NCBI GenBank assembly: GCA_035546635.1
Contig: DASZWJ010000044.1
Coordinates: 1 to 64,000 of the forward strand
DNA from: Gammaproteobacteria bacterium
Lineage (GTDB): Bacteria; Pseudomonadota; Gammaproteobacteria; JAURND01
DNA length: 64,000 nucleotides
Direction of reading: 5' to 3'
The position numbers and the translations under genes were made by a program. This document shows positions 9,112-16,650 of this stretch, one piece after another. Position 1 is the stretch's first letter. Each line of letters opens with the position of its first letter. The notes beneath the pieces are model-generated. The model did no database searches, was not told the origin of the DNA, and was given only the letters and a program-made list of their open reading frames with translations.

Positions 9112-9369
9112 AGCCTTCGCGCAGCGAAGGACACAGTTTCCCTTCTCCCCTTGTGGGGGAAGGTGCCCGAAGGGCGGATGAGGGGTTAGTTTGCAGTAGC
9201 TCTAACTAAAAGCCAAATCAAATTACCCCTCTTCCCCCTTGTGGGAGAAGGAAAGCTAAGCTTGCAGTAACTACACTAAAAGCCAATTCTAACTCACCCC
9301 TCATCCGCCCTTCGGGCACCTTCCCCCACAAGGGGAGAAGGGAAACTGTGTCCTTCGCTTTGCAAAGGC
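9112..9369. repeat. Large MITE-like inverted-repeat element
   Basis: Arms of about 75 bases (9112-9189 and 9289-9369) are almost perfect inverted copies: AGCCTTCGC, ACACAGTTTCCCTTCTCCCC, GGTGCCCGAAGGGCGGATGA and their complements. A third, partial copy of the CTTCTCCC/GGGAGAAG core sits in the middle (about 9230-9252). There is no ORF of note, and the element lies between mrcA and regulator 1. Confidence 0.9.
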
Positions 9370-9507
9370 TGTAATAGAAGATTCACATTTTTAACTCAAA
9401 ATATACAAAATACCCTTACCAATTTCCACATTGAAATGATATTATTTTTGGCCAATAAAGCATCTCCTTGTAAATTATGTTAAATTTACAAGTTCGAGCG
9501 GCACTTA

Positions 9508-9530
9508 CACGGGTTTTCCGTGGTTTTTTT
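9508..9530 (+). terminator. Possible intrinsic terminator
   Basis: A five-base-pair stem (CACGG/CCGTG) with a GTTTT loop is followed directly by G and seven T. No gene reads into it on this strand, so it may end a small RNA starting near 9460 or be an accidental hairpin. Confidence 0.4.
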
Positions 9531-9790
9531 AAAAAAGCAATGCCGAGCGAGGTCGTAAGCCCTAAAAGGCCTAAAAAAAATTAGGGCCCCAAGTGGAAGA
9601 CAGCTTTTTATTTCTGCTGTTTTACGTCACAGGCAGAAAAATAAATTGTCCAAACATTTTTGATTGTATGGGCAACAGGCTAAGTTAGAGACTCGCCAAT
9701 AGCTGTCTGTCCAAGTGGGAACACGCCCTACGGCTTTAGCTTTTCAGCTGTTCGGTGGAATTTTTAGTTAGACATGGCAGTATCATCCTT

Positions 9791-9823
9791 AAATGAAGCA
9801 AGAAATGTATATAAGCTTCATTT
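9791..9823. promoter_or_regulatory. Perfect inverted repeat upstream of regulator 1, operator candidate
   Basis: AAATGAAGC and GCTTCATTT are exact inverted half-sites of nine bases separated by 15 bases, just ahead of the tiny ORF at 9837 and of the XRE regulator. Such regulators often bind palindromes near their own gene. The role is inferred. Confidence 0.35.
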
Positions 9824-9836
9824 TAGAGAATAAACT

Positions 9837-9923
9837 ATGAATACACAAGACATTTTACGGATATTTAATAACGGATTTTTAGACCCCACAGCTAGCTTAT
9901 GGGGAGCATTGATTAAAATATGA
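9837..9923 (+). CDS. Possible 28-residue leader ORF before regulator 1
   Basis: ATG 9837 opens a 28-codon frame (starts MNTQDILRIFNNGF, ends SLWGALIKI) that stops 11 bases before the regulator's ATG. Only a weak AGAG precedes it. The peptide would be short with a hydrophobic C-terminal half. It may be a leader peptide, a small protein or chance. There is no homology basis. Confidence 0.25.
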   Translation: MNTQDILRIFNNGFLDPTASLWGALIKI

Positions 9924-9934
9924 ATGAGTGAAAA

Positions 9935-10615
9935 ATGCCAAATAAACACCAAAATAATGATCCTAAATCTAGCCCTCTGGCACGCGGCAAACGCCTCAAA
10001 ACTGTGCGCATGATGGCCGGACTTACCCGTAATGGACTTGAAGATAAATACGGCATCAGCGCCAGCACCATCCAATCTTGGGAAGCAGCTAAAGCCGGTG
10101 GATTAACCGAAAGAGGTGTGCAACGCGTTATTCCAGTATTACAAAAAGAGGGGATATTTTGTACTGCTGATTGGCTTTTGTATGGTGTAGGCTCGCCTCC
10201 GCAACCTGCCAATTTAAACCTTCCGGCATCTGAAACTCCTCCAGTCCCCCAAGCGGCTTTACCTGAAGATAAAGCGATTATTCAAGAATTACTCACTTTC
10301 CGTGAGCTCAACACCAATGTCGTTGACCTGGTCGTTGCAGATGATGGTATGGAACCTTATTATACACGCGGCGATTATGTGGCTGGCAAACGGAAAACTA
10401 AGGAAGATATTACACGCACCCTGAATCATGACTGTATTGTAGAAACAGCAAATAATGAGATTTTATTGCGTAGAGTGAAAAATGGCTCTAAACCTGGTTT
10501 GTTCACTTTGATCTGCACTAACTCGGATACGTCTGTAGCTACTCCTACGCTTTATGACCTGGAATTACTAAGTGCTGCACCGGTTATTTGGCATCGGCGG
10601 CATGATCCTAAGTGA
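9935..10615 (+). CDS. XRE-family regulator with LexA/S24-like domain lacking the catalytic serine (copy 1)
   Basis: A 226-residue cytoplasmic DNA-binding protein. An XRE helix-turn-helix lies at about 17-75 (RLKTVRMMAGLTRNGLEDKY, then GISASTIQSWE). A linker leads to an S24-like beta-domain from about 125, with VADDGMEPYYTRGDYVAGKR (134-153). LexA/CI-type autopeptidases have a serine before the Met in this loop (GDSM); here it is Gly138, so self-cleavage is not expected and the domain may only sense or dimerise. It is paralogous to the protein at 57804-58544, sharing ISA(S/N)TIQSWE, RGVQR and the DDGMEP loop. A tiny ORF and a palindrome precede it; a repeat follows. Confidence 0.8.
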   Translation: MPNKHQNNDPKSSPLARGKRLKTVRMMAGLTRNGLEDKYGISASTIQSWEAAKAGGLTERGVQRVIPVLQKEGIFCTADWLLYGVGSPPQPANLNLPASETPPVPQAALPEDKAIIQELLTFRELNTNVVDLVVADDGMEPYYTRGDYVAGKRKTKEDITRTLNHDCIVETANNEILLRRVKNGSKPGLFTLICTNSDTSVATPTLYDLELLSAAPVIWHRRHDPK

Positions 10616-10640
10616 CTGGCTTAGCGCCAAAGGCGCTACA

Positions 10641-10742
10641 GCCAGTCATCCTGAGCGAAGCGAAGGCCCTCCTTATAGTGACATCAACATAGCTTGTAGT
10701 GCCACCATAAGGAGATCCTTCGTTTCGCTCAGGATGACAGCC
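10641..10742. repeat. Palindromic repeat between regulator 1 and pyrF
   Basis: The arms GTCATCCTGAGCGAAGCGAAGG and their near complement (about 10641-10675 and 10708-10742) face each other. The same core occurs at 27069-27139 and 47662-47692. A small AGCGCC/GGCGCT hairpin lies just upstream at 10623-10637. Confidence 0.8.
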
Positions 10743-10756
10743 AAAAAAGGACACCC

Positions 10757-11536
10757 ATGCAAACACTCTCCTACGCTGAACGCATTCCCTACTGTCCCAA
10801 CCCTACTGCAAAAAAACTACTATCACTAATCGAACAAAAACAAACTAACTTAGCCGTATCCGCCGATGCGTTTCGCAGCACAGAGTTATTAAACCTAGCC
10901 GATAAAACCGGCTCTGAAATCTGCATGTTAAAAACCCACATTGATTTGTTGGAAGACTTTACTCCGGCCGTTATTCAAGCTTTAACAGACCTCGCCACAA
11001 AACATCAATTTCTCATCTTTGAAGACAGAAAATTTGCTGATATCGGCAATACTGTCAAAGGGCAATATGGCAAAGGCATGTATTGTATCGCGGATTGGGC
11101 ACATATCACCAACGCGCATACTTTACCTGGAGAAGGAATTATCAATGGACTAAAAGAAGTGGGACTACCTCGGGGAAATGCCCTGCTGTTAATTGCAGAA
11201 ATGAGTTCTAGCGGTCATTTGATGAATGCGGATTATCAGCAAAGCACTTTGAAAATGGCATTAGCGCATAAAGATTTTGTTTGCGGTTTTATCACCCAAC
11301 ATCGTTTGACTGATGATCCGGCATTCATTCATTGCACCCCTGGGGTAAGTTTAACTGCAGGTGGCGACATGCTGGGACAGCAATATATTTCTCCTGAAAC
11401 GGCTATATTAGAGCACCATAGCGATGTGATTATCGTCGGGCGGGGGATTTATCAGGCTAATGATCCTAAGGCTGAAGCGGCAAAATACCGCGAACTAGGG
11501 TGGAGGGCTTATCAAAAGAGGCAAAAAAGCATCTGA
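10757..11536 (+). CDS. pyrF: Orotidine 5'-phosphate decarboxylase, eukaryotic (URA3) type
   Basis: Decarboxylates OMP to UMP, the last step of pyrimidine synthesis. The 259-residue protein is strikingly like yeast Ura3: the YAERIPYCPNPTAKKLL start, KQTNLAVSAD, LKTHIDLLEDF (Lys59), IFEDRKFADIGNTVK (Asp90, Lys92, Asp95), ADWAHITNAH, GQQYISPETAI and DVIIVGRGIYQA. The catalytic Lys-Asp-Lys-Asp set of the family is complete. Ordinary gammaproteobacterial PyrF is shorter and reads LDLKFHDIPNT at this site, so this is another subfamily. AAGGA lies six bases before the ATG. It is convergent with pyrE, the preceding step. Transfer from a eukaryote or a shared bacterial branch is possible. Confidence 0.93.
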   Translation: MQTLSYAERIPYCPNPTAKKLLSLIEQKQTNLAVSADAFRSTELLNLADKTGSEICMLKTHIDLLEDFTPAVIQALTDLATKHQFLIFEDRKFADIGNTVKGQYGKGMYCIADWAHITNAHTLPGEGIINGLKEVGLPRGNALLLIAEMSSSGHLMNADYQQSTLKMALAHKDFVCGFITQHRLTDDPAFIHCTPGVSLTAGGDMLGQQYISPETAILEHHSDVIIVGRGIYQANDPKAEAAKYRELGWRAYQKRQKSI

Positions 11537-11590
11537 CTCGCACTGTAACCCCCTCCCACAAGGAGAGAGGGGATAAAGTAGAGAAAAAGA

Positions 11591-12229
11591 TTACACCCCA
11601 TATTGCGCACGATATGCCAGCATCCGCTCCAATTGTGAATCCTTACCCACCTCTTTTAAATATTCAAGCACATGCTTTAACCTGATAATGGGAATGACGG
11701 GAATATGGTGCTTCTGTTCGACCTCTTCCACTGCCGACTGCTGATTCATGCCCCGCTCTTGCCGATCTACCGAAATAGCAATAGCTGCAAGACTAGCCCC
11801 TGCTTCATGTACAATACGAATCACTTCATGTACAGTCACTCCCGCGCTGATGACATCATCAATCATCAGCACCCGCCCGGCAAGAGGCGCCCCAACAATC
11901 ATGCCGCCTTCTCCATAATTTTTTGCTTCTTTACGGTTAAAACAATAGGGTTTATCAACAGCATAATGTTCAGCCAAGGCGATAGCAGTTCCCGTCACCA
12001 ATGGAATACCCTTGTAAGCCGGTCCAAATAATACATCGTATTCTACTTGCGCCTGTCTAATTGCTGTGGCATAAAACCAGCCCAATTTAGCAATCGCTTG
12101 ACCCGTATTAAAACAGCCCATATTAAAAAAATAAGGACTTTTGCGCCCCGATTTTAAGGTAAATTCGCCAAATAACAGCGCCTTATAATGCAAGGCAAAT
12201 TCTATAAATTCTCTTTGATAGGTTTCCAT
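11591..12229 (-). CDS. pyrE: Orotate phosphoribosyltransferase
   Basis: Joins orotate to PRPP to form OMP, the step before pyrF. The 212-residue length is typical. [17 protein letters not shown] (20-36) is the usual N-terminal signature, GPAYKGIPL (69-77) and [13 protein letters not shown] (97-109) form the active-site loops, and the PRPP-binding motif is [16 protein letters not shown] (120-135). It follows murI after nine bases, so murI-pyrE is probably one transcript. It converges with pyrF; the two stop codons are about 55 bases apart with a degraded copy of the CTCCCACAAGG repeat between. Confidence 0.95.
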   Translation of the reverse strand: METYQREFIEFALHYKALLFGEFTLKSGRKSPYFFNMGCFNTGQAIAKLGWFYATAIRQAQVEYDVLFGPAYKGIPLVTGTAIALAEHYAVDKPYCFNRKEAKNYGEGGMIVGAPLAGRVLMIDDVISAGVTVHEVIRIVHEAGASLAAIAISVDRQERGMNQQSAVEEVEQKHHIPVIPIIRLKHVLEYLKEVGKDSQLERMLAYRAQYGV

Positions 12230-12238
12230 TTCTATTCC

Positions 12239-13054
12239 TCAACCTACTGAAATTTCATGTATATTTTCTTTAGTTAAACCTAAAAAGCGTTGCGAAAAAT
12301 CTAAGGAATGCCGACTCAAATCCGTTAAATAACACTCTATCTTACCTTTGCGATTGGATGTTTGATCCTGATTTTTATCGGAAGTAATATGTTTTGCAAC
12401 CCGTATGGCTGCCTCTTCCCCGGAGTCCACCAAGTGAACGTCAGGCATGATCTCTTGTATGACTTTTTTTAACAAAGGATAGTGGGTGCACGCCAAAATT
12501 AACGTATCTACTTTCGCCTCAATTAGAGGTTGTAAATATTCTTTAGCAATGGTGTAGACCACAGGATGATGATGCCATCCTTCCTCGACCAGCGGAACAA
12601 ATAATGGGCATGGCATAGTATAAATAGAAACTTCTTCATCGGAATTTAATTTACTGTGGATTTCAATTTCATAGGCGCGGCTTTGTATGGTAGCGCGAGT
12701 TCCGATAATGCCTATGCGGTGGCATTTTGGGCGGTTTAAAGCCGCATCCACTGCCGGCTTGATGACTCCCATCACGGGTATAGGTGATAAATTTTCAATG
12801 TCAGAAAGCGCAACACAAGAGATGCTATTGCAAGCAATTAACATAAATTTGACAGAGTGCTGGAGTAAAAATTCGGCACTTTGTTGTGCATATTGTCGGA
12901 TAGTTTCAGGAGATCTATTACCATAGGGCACGCGCGCAGTATCACCCAGATAAATCAAATTCTCATGCGGCAGCAATTCTGCCAATTTATGCAAAGCCGT
13001 CATTCCGCCAATCCCGGAATCAAAAACGCCTATGGCTTGTTTCTCTGTAGACAT
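12239..13054 (-). CDS. murI: Glutamate racemase
   Basis: Converts L- to D-glutamate for peptidoglycan. The 271-residue protein has FDSGIGGMTALH (11-22), the first catalytic cysteine in LIACNSISC (Cys75), GVIKPAV (96-102), GTRATIQS (118-125) and the second catalytic cysteine in ACTHYPLL (Cys189). It is the first gene of a murI-pyrE pair, with nine bases between them. The ~220 bases upstream carry a palindromic repeat. Confidence 0.95.
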   Translation of the reverse strand: MSTEKQAIGVFDSGIGGMTALHKLAELLPHENLIYLGDTARVPYGNRSPETIRQYAQQSAEFLLQHSVKFMLIACNSISCVALSDIENLSPIPVMGVIKPAVDAALNRPKCHRIGIIGTRATIQSRAYEIEIHSKLNSDEEVSIYTMPCPLFVPLVEEGWHHHPVVYTIAKEYLQPLIEAKVDTLILACTHYPLLKKVIQEIMPDVHLVDSGEEAAIRVAKHITSDKNQDQTSNRKGKIECYLTDLSRHSLDFSQRFLGLTKENIHEISVG

Positions 13055-13097
13055 TTCATTTTACTCGTAAAAACCAACAATTTAACATAAATTTGCC

Positions 13098-13253
13098 GTA
13101 ACTGCTCACCCTTTAAAAAGGGGGGGCTTAGTTACAATTTACCTTAGTTGTATTGTATGGATCAGTCAATTTAATACAATCTAACGTAACTACTTGCACA
13201 TCGTCCCGGTATAGATGCTGGGACGACGATCTAAATAAGATGCGAGCAGTTAC
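13098..13253. repeat. MITE-like element between murI and the next gene
   Basis: GTAACTGCTC (13098-13107) and GAGCAGTTAC (13244-13253) form its ends. Inside are a C/G-run palindrome (CACCCTTTAAAAAGGGGGGG) and a hairpin ATCGTCCCGG/TGGGACGACGAT (about 13199-13230), the same motif as in the elements at 4401 and 16512. It looks composite. Confidence 0.7.
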
Positions 13254-13288
13254 AATCCAACTAACTAAGATAAATAATGAGGTTAATC

Positions 13289-14155
13289 ATGGAATTTTTT
13301 AAAGAAAAAAAACGCGCTAAAGAGGCTGAACCACAAAGCACATGTCTGGTTTTGCTTTATTATCCAAATGGTTGGGCACCACCATTACCATTATTTCAAT
13401 TAATAGAACATATTGGACAAAATCATCCTTCTGCTGAAGCATCTGTTTATCTGTCTCAAAATCAATATTTGAAACGCGGTGGCATTTGCACGGCTCTACC
13501 CACAAATAAAAGCATAAGTCTTTCACTAGCTATTGTACCGGTGCAATTATTAGAACTTAATGGCGCGAATCTCTTTATCGATGCCCCTATGCATGGTCAT
13601 CCCAAAGTCTATTTAGACACGCTTTGCCCAGAAAATATCATCTTTTCCGTTATGGGGGGAGATGGAATATCAATTAGAGGTTTGCTTAATGGAGGCCATC
13701 TTATAATTAACCCACGCTACCAAGACTTTATCAAATCTCTCATTCAATCATCAACAGAGCCGGTTAAATTATTAATGAACCAATTATGCCCAGAGGATCA
13801 TCGGCATGAATTTCAAGAAAATCAAAAAGCATATGAAAATTTTATTTCTAAGCTTGGGATATTTGATAAAGAACAACAAACTGACTTGTTAGATTTGTTA
13901 GATTTAGGCTTGAATCCAACTGCAAAAAAATTAATAGCCGATGTAAAACAATATAATTCAGATCGGGACCATAGCTGGGAAATAAAACACCAATTAAAGA
14001 GTGCCTCCTCCAAACTCACATCCTCTAAAACAGCATTGCCGGAACAAGTAAAAACAACCATCATAGAATATTTAGGTCCAGGTATTCCTGGATTTTCTAA
14101 AGATTTAGATGCGCCGGAAGCAGACGAATCAGAACCACAAGGATACACACCATAA
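13289..14155 (+). CDS. Unknown soluble protein with acidic C-terminal tail
   Basis: A 288-residue protein I do not recognise. ATG 13289 is chosen over ATG 13277 because GAGG lies six bases before it and overlaps the earlier ATG. There is no signal peptide or membrane segment. The N-terminal ~150 residues look like a globular alpha/beta domain (TCLVLLYYPNGWAPP, then ANLFIDAPMHGHPKVYLDTL); residues about 165-235 are helical and charged. The last 20 residues are rich in Asp, Glu, Pro and small residues (DAPEADESEPQGY), which resembles the acidic tail of many Dot/Icm-secreted proteins. That is suggestive only. It stands alone between murI and the cold-shock gene. Confidence 0.6.
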   Translation: MEFFKEKKRAKEAEPQSTCLVLLYYPNGWAPPLPLFQLIEHIGQNHPSAEASVYLSQNQYLKRGGICTALPTNKSISLSLAIVPVQLLELNGANLFIDAPMHGHPKVYLDTLCPENIIFSVMGGDGISIRGLLNGGHLIINPRYQDFIKSLIQSSTEPVKLLMNQLCPEDHRHEFQENQKAYENFISKLGIFDKEQQTDLLDLLDLGLNPTAKKLIADVKQYNSDRDHSWEIKHQLKSASSKLTSSKTALPEQVKTTIIEYLGPGIPGFSKDLDAPEADESEPQGYTP

Positions 14156-14476
14156 TTCTCCCTCGTAACCCTGTATATGGCAGTTATTTAAGCCAAATCG
14201 CTTAAATCGCTATCTCAATTAGCTTAAAAGTCAGTAAATTTAGCATTTAAATAGACACTGCGCTGGACAATATGAGGCTTTTTATTAGATAATTATCTGT
14301 GTAAGAAGAAGTCAAACCGGTCAGACTGACCTTTGTCCCCCCCGTTATAGAAAGTGTTGATGTGGGAGATCACTATTCTTGCATCAGGCGTCCTGTGGCA
14401 ACTAATCCACTCCCACTAGAGTGCAGCTACGTTCCAACGGGCGTGTAGTTTTTTAAATTGAAATAAGAGGTTTTTT
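14156..14476 (+). promoter_or_regulatory. Long leader or upstream region of the cold-shock gene with inverted repeats
   Basis: No ORF. It holds GGTCAG/CTGACC (14319-14331, a near-perfect 13-base palindrome), GTGGGAG/CTCCCAC (14362-14368 with 14410-14416) and CTAC/GTAG (14427-14448) followed by six T. cspA-type genes often have long structured 5' leaders that act as thermosensors, so this may be one; the final hairpin plus T run could also be an attenuator. The fold is read by eye only. Confidence 0.35.
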
Positions 14477-14719
14477 ATGGCAGTAGATAATCGTGAAATC
14501 GGCACCGTTAAGTGGTTCAATAATGCTAAAGGCTATGGCTTTATTGAGCGAACCAAAGGTGAGGATGTATTTGTACACTTTAGCGCTATTCGCGGTGAAG
14601 GACATCGCTCTTTAACGGACGGCCAACGCGTTAAATTCACTGTAATCCAGGGACAAAAAGGTCTACAGGCAGAAGATGTTGTCGTTATTGATGGTGGCAA
14701 TGACGATAAAGGTGACTAA
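14477..14719 (+). CDS. Cold-shock protein (CspA family)
   Basis: An 80-residue single-domain RNA/ssDNA-binding protein. The cold-shock domain fills residues 6-70, with RNP1 KGYGFI (18-23) and RNP2 VFVHF (31-35), followed by [21 protein letters not shown] short acidic tail (DGGNDDKGD) follows. These proteins melt RNA structure and assist translation at low temperature or in stationary phase. AAGAGG precedes the ATG at good spacing, and a strong terminator follows, so it is a monocistronic gene behind a long leader. Confidence 0.93.
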   Translation: MAVDNREIGTVKWFNNAKGYGFIERTKGEDVFVHFSAIRGEGHRSLTDGQRVKFTVIQGQKGLQAEDVVVIDGGNDDKGD

Positions 14720-14730
14720 ATCATCTTGAA

Positions 14731-14759
14731 AAAAAGGGGCGTCTTAGACGCCCTTTTTA
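14731..14759 (+). terminator. Intrinsic terminator of the cold-shock gene
   Basis: A GC-rich stem GGGCGTC/GACGCCC with a TTA loop, flanked by an A run and five T, 11 bases after the stop codon. Confidence 0.88.
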
Positions 14760-14813
14760 TTTACCCACATCATCGTTGTGCAGAATGCACAGTACCAGGG
14801 AATGTATTCAACC

Positions 14814-15359
14814 ATGCACCTTCGTCAGATATTCCAAAAAACCGCTGTCTTAACTGTGATTCTCTTAATAATAGCTATCACTAGCAAGGCAAATGATCTC
14901 ATTACTGCCCGAACGGTAGTCACGGCCCAAACCCCATTTATCGATATGAATTATCAGTCGCGCTTGATTGACCAGTTGCGAACACAAGGGGTGAAAATTA
15001 TATTCGTTGGGCATGAAATGCAGGTTGTTTTAGGAGTGGATCATTTTTTTAAAGGTACCAGCACTACTGAAATTGTTCCCGCCTGTATTCCTGTTTTAAA
15101 TAAAGTCGCAGTACTGCTGCGCACCCGAGGAAATACGCCGATTACAGTTAGCGGCCATACTGACAATGTAGGCACAGATCAAGGCAAATTGCGCCGTTCT
15201 AAACAACAAGCGGATACCATTGCCGCCTATTTGTGGTCACAAGGCATTCCTTTAACTAATCTTACGGCTCTGGGTTACGGTGATACCCGCCCAGTATCGA
15301 GTAATAAATCCATTGATGGCGCGGCGGCGAATCGCCGTATAGAAATAGTTGCGCCCTAA
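14814..15359 (+). CDS. Periplasmic OmpA-domain protein
   Basis: About 181 residues from ATG 14814, chosen because it gives a clean signal peptide (basic MHLRQIFQK, hydrophobic core, cleavage near SKA-ND). GTG 14778 and ATG 14802 are other in-frame starts, and no start has a good Shine-Dalgarno. The C-terminal half is an OmpA-like peptidoglycan-binding domain: ITVSGHTDNVGTDQGKLRRS, then AAYLWSQGIP and the terminal AAANRRIEIV. There is no lipobox Cys and no beta-barrel, so it is probably periplasmic, bound to the wall. IcmN/DotK of the Dot/Icm system has a similar domain and size, but that protein is a lipoprotein and no icm/dot gene is nearby, so the link is weak. Confidence 0.75.
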   Translation: MHLRQIFQKTAVLTVILLIIAITSKANDLITARTVVTAQTPFIDMNYQSRLIDQLRTQGVKIIFVGHEMQVVLGVDHFFKGTSTTEIVPACIPVLNKVAVLLRTRGNTPITVSGHTDNVGTDQGKLRRSKQQADTIAAYLWSQGIPLTNLTALGYGDTRPVSSNKSIDGAAANRRIEIVAP

Positions 15360-15362
15360 TTT

Positions 15363-15440
15363 AGCAATTTTCATTTTCCCTCTATTAGCCCTAGCTTTTT
15401 CCCTTCTCCCACAAGGGGAGAAGGAAAAATGGAAATTGCT
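15363..15440. repeat. Palindromic repeat between two convergent genes
   Basis: AGCAATTTTCATTTTCC at one end pairs with GGAAAAATGGAAATTGCT at the other, around the TCTCCCACAAGGGGAGA core. It is the window's most frequent repeat family. Confidence 0.75.
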
Positions 15441-15443
15441 GTT

Positions 15444-16421
15444 TTAAGGCCAATTAGCCAATCGCAAAATATTCCCTGAACCTTTAGAGTTACCTGACAT
15501 TACCTGCGGTTCTTTATAATAAAAAATATTACTAATATCCCTCGCAAATGCATACAAGGCGATCACCGGCAACACCTCTGCACAAGCATTCCCCCAAGTC
15601 GTCACATAAACTTGCTGCGCTCGGAGCCTTTTCGCATCAAGACGCAAAGCCCCTCCCAATACCGCTGTTAGCATATCAACAGAACCCGTGATGCGGATAA
15701 TACCACTCCCAGCCCCTCCTACACCTATACCTCTTAAGTGGCCAAGTGCTACATCAATGATGCCAGAAGAATTGCAATTAATCTCATAGACTATGAGATT
15801 ACCTCTTAAATAAATACTCCCCTGGTCAGAGGTATTTAATGACAATCGAGAACTAGAAATTCCTGTGCCGTAAACTTGCGTTGACCCTCCTGCTGCCACA
15901 GTGGTCAAGCCGTCGACCATATGGATTTGTATAGCCACATGTGGATTGTAGGGCGGCACGAGTTGTCCGGTTTTTGAGGGTAACATGCGTATGACTAAGG
16001 TATTGCCAATGACTCTAGAGGTGACTCTGGGTACCGCATTGACATTACCTGTTAAAACCACACTCTGCCGTCCATTACCCGTTGCCACATCCACCTTAAA
16101 TGGACCCGAGATATCTATAGCAGAAAAGTAAGGCAGCTGACGTGATTCCTGTATCACTTTTTTCGAGTAAATATTTGGCTCTGAGGTTGGGGCTGATGTA
16201 GTGGCTTTTTTATGATGCGAAGTGCTCGTCGATTTTTTTACTGTCGTTGTCTTCTTGACAGGAGGAGCCGTTTGGGGGGTAGGGGTCGTTTTAGAGGTGG
16301 GCGTTGAATAAGGAACGTTATAACGTTCATAGTCAACTTTGGCAAATGCCGGCTCCATTCCAGCATAACTCAGCAAAGTCAAAATGCTGCTAATAATTCC
16401 AAGCTTCCAAAAATATTTCAT
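15444..16421 (-). CDS. Secreted GIN-domain (DUF2807) protein
   Basis: A 325-residue protein with a signal peptide (about 1-27, ending SFA-like in PAFAKVD). A Thr/Pro/Lys/Ser-rich linker (about 38-83) contains KKTTTVKKSTSTSHHKKATT. From about 93 there is a repetitive beta-helix-like domain typical of the GIN/DUF2807 family: ISGPFKVDVATG, TVAAGGSTQVYGTGI, NSSGIIDVALGHLRGI and SGIIRITGSVD. These domains occur on secreted or envelope proteins; the function is unsettled. It is convergent with the OmpA-domain gene, with a palindromic repeat between. No lipobox or sorting signal is seen. Confidence 0.72.
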   Translation of the reverse strand: MKYFWKLGIISSILTLLSYAGMEPAFAKVDYERYNVPYSTPTSKTTPTPQTAPPVKKTTTVKKSTSTSHHKKATTSAPTSEPNIYSKKVIQESRQLPYFSAIDISGPFKVDVATGNGRQSVVLTGNVNAVPRVTSRVIGNTLVIRMLPSKTGQLVPPYNPHVAIQIHMVDGLTTVAAGGSTQVYGTGISSSRLSLNTSDQGSIYLRGNLIVYEINCNSSGIIDVALGHLRGIGVGGAGSGIIRITGSVDMLTAVLGGALRLDAKRLRAQQVYVTTWGNACAEVLPVIALYAFARDISNIFYYKEPQVMSGNSKGSGNILRLANWP

Positions 16422-16482
16422 TTCCTTGTTACTCTTGGATAAATTTTAAATTTTCCCCTATGGTCGAAGTGGGGAGTGTTCT

Positions 16483-16636
16483 AATTAGTCGCAGCCGCAA
16501 AACTTAAAAACGCACGTCGTCCCGGCAGGAAGCAGGGAGAAAGGCCGCGGGAAGCAAAACTTTCACATCCTGGTGAACTGGATCCCGGCTTCCTGCCGGG
16601 ACGACGTGCCATTTTTTTATTTTGCGGCAACTAACT
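16483..16636. repeat. MITE-like element with GGGACGACGT ends
   Basis: The inner arms (16512-16532 and 16589-16609) are exact inverted copies, starting GCACGTCGTCCCGGC. Weaker outer arms (about 16483 and 16636, GTCGCAGCCGCAAAA against TTTTGCGGCAAC) extend the palindrome. It belongs to the same family as the element at 4401. Confidence 0.85.
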
Positions 16637-16650
16637 TTTATTCAATCTAT

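Larger units (their letters stand above)
9370..9836. other. Non-coding stretch with several RNA-like hairpins
   Basis: No protein gene is visible. Inverted repeats include CTTGTAAAT/ATTTACAAG (9467-9492), CACGG/CCGTG followed by seven T (9508-9530), GCCCTAA/TTAGGGC (9559-9587), GACAGCT/AGCTGTC (9599-9605 with 9701-9707) enclosing TTTCTG/CAGAAA (9611-9639) and TTGTCCA/TGGGCAA (9646-9675). The nested arrangement suggests a structured RNA of about 150-200 nt. I could not match it to 6S RNA, tmRNA, RNase P RNA or the SRP RNA by eye. Confidence 0.4.

Noticed and set aside
9467-9750. Structured region considered as 6S RNA, tmRNA, RNase P RNA or SRP RNA
   Set aside because: None of the conserved sequences of these RNAs could be found, and the branching differs from the 6S rod shape.
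14814-15359. IcmN/DotK component of a type IV secretion system
   Set aside because: The OmpA domain and size fit, but there is no lipobox and no icm/dot neighbour.
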